From the NCBI GenBank assembly GCA_000444245.1, contig ATSW01008296.1, forward strand, positions 1 to 20,922: DNA of 20,922 nucleotides, in the 5' to 3' direction. Positions 20,401 to 20,922 of the stretch are shown piece after piece (within the stretch, counting starts at the first letter, position 1; the number at the start of each line of letters is the position of its first letter). The notes beneath the pieces were generated by a model. That model was not told the DNA's origin. It made no database searches and saw nothing but the letters and a program-made list of their open reading frames with translations. A program made the translations under genes and the position numbers. The DNA comes from Botryllus schlosseri (taxonomy: Eukaryota > Chordata > Ascidiacea > Stolidobranchia > Styelidae).

Positions 20401-20885
20401 AGCCAGCTTAACTTCAAATAGCCATCTCAAATTACGAACCAAACCCAATGCTAGAACGTCAGGATTGTCAGATGTTATCAAGCACGAGTTTGCTATGTAT
20501 TCACGATGCAGAAAAACCAGACGAGGTCTAGACTTTAATTAGCGCTGTGCTAACGGCCTAACGCTGTGCGCTTATTGACTTAATGCGAAACTAGCTTATA
20601 GCTGGATTATAATTATAATCAAACGAAAGTTAACGAAGTGGTTCAAACTCGTAATCAAACGGGCGGCGGTAGGGATTACAACCATAGTAACTGAGCATCA
20701 CTGAACTCTAAAAATAACAAGGATGGTAATACGAGAATCACAATAGAAGACAGCTGACCAGTGATGACATTCACGTCTGGATATTGATCTGGGCATAAAT
20801 CGACCTTTGTGGAATCCATTTCGTATTTCGCACGTAATTCACGCTTTGCAATCGCAGAACCGCATAGCCGGTAAATGCCGACAAT
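15363..20885 (-). CDS. SYDE: SYDE/syd-1-like RhoGAP, 3' six exons (5' part outside window)
   Basis: This is a GTPase-activating protein for Rho-family GTPases; SYDE/syd-1 proteins act in presynaptic assembly and in cytoskeletal control. Exons on the minus strand, in transcript order: 20759-20885, 20162-20254, 18371-18653, 17253-17401, 16196-16368, 15363-15428. They total 891 nt, giving 296 residues and a TGA, and all junctions are in phase. Assignment to SYDE rather than another RhoGAP rests on GIYRLCGSA, on [14 protein letters not shown], and on the [16 protein letters not shown] segment just after the domain, which parallels SYDE1/2. The donor at 20758 is weak (GTCAGC) but its phase is right. 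The N-terminal part, including any C2 or PDZ domain, lies beyond 20922. A single unduplicated gene fits an invertebrate. The paralogue assignment (SYDE1 or SYDE2) is open. Confidence 0.88.
16765..16888 (-). repeat. Interspersed repeat family R1, copy 4 (inverted)
   Basis: The reverse complement reads ATTGATAAACAATGTTCTTT, GAATTCTCTACTAGTTGCC, CCCCTGACGAGTGTCAGCTG, ATACTATTCAATTGGATATT, GTTCTGTAGCTCTAAGAAGC. It lies in the SYDE-like intron 16369-17252, in the opposite orientation to the other three copies. Confidence 0.85.
17151..17229 (+). repeat. Interspersed repeat family R2, copy C
   Basis: TTCTACTCGTAACTGAGTAG, AAATTTACGGCATTACGCGT, ACTTCTACTCAAGTAGCCAT. Short inverted halves (TTCTACTC/GAGTAGAA, CTACTC/AAGTAG) recur inside it. 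Just upstream, GAGTAGTTTTGACATGAGTC resembles 13865-13890 (CTTCAAGTAGTTTTGACATG). It lies next to the SYDE-like exon 17253-17401. Confidence 0.65.
18081..18135 (+). repeat. Low-complexity AACAC-type microsatellite
   Basis: Imperfect runs of AACAC/ACACA (AACAACACAACACAGAACAA and similar) over about 55 nt in the SYDE-like intron 17402-18370. Confidence 0.85.
18371..20885 (-). CDS. SYDE: RhoGAP catalytic domain of the SYDE-like gene (three exons)
   Basis: The first visible exon (20759-20885) contains [11 protein letters not shown]; the arginine in it is at the position of the catalytic arginine finger that inserts into the GTPase active site. It goes on to [13 protein letters not shown]. The next exon (20162-20254) has [20 protein letters not shown], the classic central RhoGAP helix. 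The third exon (18371-18653) has [19 protein letters not shown] and [17 protein letters not shown], with the conserved Asn-Lys-Met and FGP residues. Between the second and last motifs sits an insertion of about 40 Ser/Thr-rich residues. SYDE proteins also have a spacer there. All hallmark residues that I can check are present, so the domain looks active. Confidence 0.92.
18654..20161 (-). other. Large SYDE-like intron with no recognised element
   Basis: The intron is 1,508 nt, between exons that join in phase (G|AC, Asp). A degenerate repeat-R2-like stretch may lie at about 18690-18775 (reverse complement of CGGTAGAAGC, GGCTACTGC). I see nothing else I can support. Confidence 0.6.
20605..20620. 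repeat. Perfect 16-bp palindrome
   Basis: GATTATAATTATAATC equals its own reverse complement. It lies in the SYDE-like intron 20255-20758. Just upstream, GCGCTGTGCTAACGGCC and ACGCTGTGCGC repeat the motif CGCTGTGC. No function is evident. Confidence 0.8.
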
Positions 20886-20922
20886 CTAAAATAAAACGGG
20901 ACAGCTGTAGTTAATCTAAGTG

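Overview
The window is animal nuclear DNA. It is AT-rich, with spliced genes, GT-AG introns and many diverged interspersed repeats, and nothing bacterial. Several introns fall in a tight 57-66 nt class and the rest run from about 350 to 1,500 nt. A single SYDE-type gene close to a TTLL7-type gene points to an invertebrate. I cannot name the species from sequence alone.

Layout. (1) Positions about 150-1441, minus strand: an unidentified spliced gene or gene remnant whose first recognisable exon carries one C2H2 zinc finger. A second unassigned open stretch lies at 1480-1691. (2) Positions about 2067-2292, plus strand: a possible last exon of an unidentified gene. (3) Positions 2926-14143, plus strand: a complete tubulin polyglutamylase gene (TTLL7 family). 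I resolved 18 coding exons from matching splice phases; they add up to exactly 2,394 nt, or 797 codons plus a stop. (4) Positions 15363-20885, minus strand: the 3' six exons of a RhoGAP gene of the SYDE/syd-1 family, which runs off the right edge. The two main genes converge, with about 1.2 kb between their stop codons.

The introns hold most of the accessory content. There is a 649-bp non-autonomous hAT transposon with perfect 16-bp ends and a perfect 8-bp target duplication (8672-9320), and a second 198-bp hAT MITE with a near-perfect 8-bp duplication (10695-10892). A tRNA-like A/B-box unit lies next to the second element (10921-10998). A roughly 120-145 bp repeat occurs four times, a diverged 'TTCTACT...AGTAG' repeat family is present, and there are several small tandem and inverted repeats plus a telomere-like CCTAA tract.

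The two named genes belong to different processes. TTLL7 adds glutamate chains to beta-tubulin on neuronal and ciliary microtubules. SYDE/syd-1 proteins regulate Rho-family GTPases in presynaptic assembly. No shared mechanism is implied by their adjacency, although from memory the human orthologues (TTLL7, SYDE2) also lie fairly close together on chromosome 1. I found no CRISPR array, operon or toxin system.
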